Below, in pieces: positions 11,637-12,301 of a stretch of DNA of 12,301 bases. Source of the DNA: Candidatus Pacearchaeota archaeon RBG_13_36_9 (GTDB lineage: Archaea > Nanobdellota > Nanobdellia > Pacearchaeales > GW2011-AR1); contig MFWN01000076.1 of NCBI GenBank assembly GCA_001786395.1, forward strand, positions 17,873-30,173, read 5' to 3'. The stretch's first letter is position 1; each line of letters opens with the position of its first letter. The notes below the pieces were generated by a model that had not been told where the DNA came from, searched no databases, and saw only the letters and a list, made by a program, of their open reading frames with translations. Position numbers and translations under genes: made by a program.

Positions 11637-12301
11637 CAGTCTAGTTTGTTTGCCGAAGTTTTTCAGAAGCCAGCTTCTGCTTTTGAATAATGAGACTGGA
11701 AGCCTCATTCTTTTTTGGGCCTGATTTAGGGCTTCTTCAACTGAAGGGAACTTTTCAGGATGCTTGGAAAAAGCATCTCTGCTGGCTTCTCTTAATATGC
11801 CTACCCCCAAGGGAGCGTAATATTCTGGCCTGCATTCTCGCATCACAAGGCAGGAAGCCTGGCGCTTTATTTTTTCAAGATATTCGCATAAAGCCAGGCG
11901 GTTGCTATAGTATGCACCTGTAACATTTTCTGCATAGGTTTTTCTGCCTGAAAACCCTTCATGGTCCTGCATTACAACTGTTCCTGGAGAGAAAGGATTC
12001 CAGACACTTCCTGACATTTTTGCTTCTATTACTTCAAAGGAAAATTTATCTGGAAGAAGCAGGAATTCATAGTGATTGCCTACATATTCGGAGGTGAAAA
12101 GGAGAATTTCCCCTGTTTCCTGATAATAGCGTATTTTTGAAAGAAGGAACTTGGACAGAGTGTCATCTGTTGCTGTGACTGACCATCTGGTTGGGACAAG
12201 TTTCCTGTTCTTTTTTAAGCCGAGCATGCCTGCGCTTAGGATCTTTATAATATTGCTTACCTGTATCTTGCTTTGATAAAGCTCTTTCATAGAAACAACA
12301 G
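11622..12301 (-). CDS. nreA: DNA repair protein NreA, C-terminal half (partial)
   Basis: The frame stays open to the right edge (VVSMKELYQSKIQVSN), so the N-terminal half lies outside; NreA proteins are usually about 400 residues. Visible hallmarks are KKNRKLVPTRWSVTATDD (about residues 26-43 from the first visible Met), EYVGNHYEFLLLP (68-80), YAENVTGAYYSNRLALCEYL (119-138) and RECRPEYYAPLGVG. The last eight residues QTRLSRWF are a PIP box (QxxLxxWF) that binds the sliding clamp PCNA. Nre proteins are archaeal factors needed for tolerance of DNA damage such as mitomycin C in Haloferax; the reaction is unknown. It is convergent with vapC. Its 3' end is copied at 10731-10761. Confidence 0.92.
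   Translation of the reverse strand, partial: VVSMKELYQSKIQVSNIIKILSAGMLGLKKNRKLVPTRWSVTATDDTLSKFLLSKIRYYQETGEILLFTSEYVGNHYEFLLLPDKFSFEVIEAKMSGSVWNPFSPGTVVMQDHEGFSGRKTYAENVTGAYYSNRLALCEYLEKIKRQASCLVMRECRPEYYAPLGVGILREASRDAFSKHPEKFPSVEEALNQAQKRMRLPVSLFKSRSWLLKNFGKQTRLSRWF

Overview
The window looks like a low-GC archaeal chromosome segment, most likely from a DPANN-type lineage such as Woesearchaeota or Pacearchaeota; the lineage is an inference from gene content. Supporting this are a TFE (TFIIE-alpha-like) transcription factor, an NreA repair protein with a C-terminal PCNA-binding peptide, a SpoIIM-family membrane protein, and TATA boxes about 20-30 nt before many start codons with no Shine-Dalgarno, as expected of leaderless archaeal transcripts.

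Region 1 (1-3752, minus strand) is a defence-type locus. It holds an AAA/STAND-like ATPase with a probable C-terminal frameshift, then a large type IIG-like restriction-modification protein (nuclease, adenine methyltransferase, start of a specificity domain) that runs off the left edge. Region 2 (3849-7056) looks like core genome. Two small coiled-coil proteins of unknown function form a minus-strand operon, divergent from a plus-strand tfe-rhomboid operon, followed by a SpoIIM-family gene.

Region 3 (7057-8991) holds a short frameshifted gene remnant and then a divergent pair: an AlaE-family alanine exporter and a double-domain Lrp/AsnC-like regulator. In bacteria Lrp controls alaE, so this pair is probably an alanine-sensing export switch.

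Region 4 (8992-11621) is an accessory strip with three toxin-antitoxin modules: RelE/RHH, Doc/RHH (toxin first, antitoxin apparently frameshifted) and VapBC. Gaps around the first two carry four same-strand copies of a 31-bp repeat (R1). A second family (R2) and several GC-rich hairpins lie in the gaps too. VapBC is bracketed by a 17-bp direct repeat made of the nreA 3' end; the left copy still encodes the nreA C-terminal peptide KQTRLSRWF, largely with synonymous codons, as expected if the module went in at the end of nreA. Region 5 (11622-12301, minus) is the C-terminal half of nreA, cut by the right edge.

The best candidates for something undescribed are the repeat-delimited toxin-antitoxin cassettes and the nreA 3' end as an insertion site. 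No integrase or transposase gene is visible in the window.
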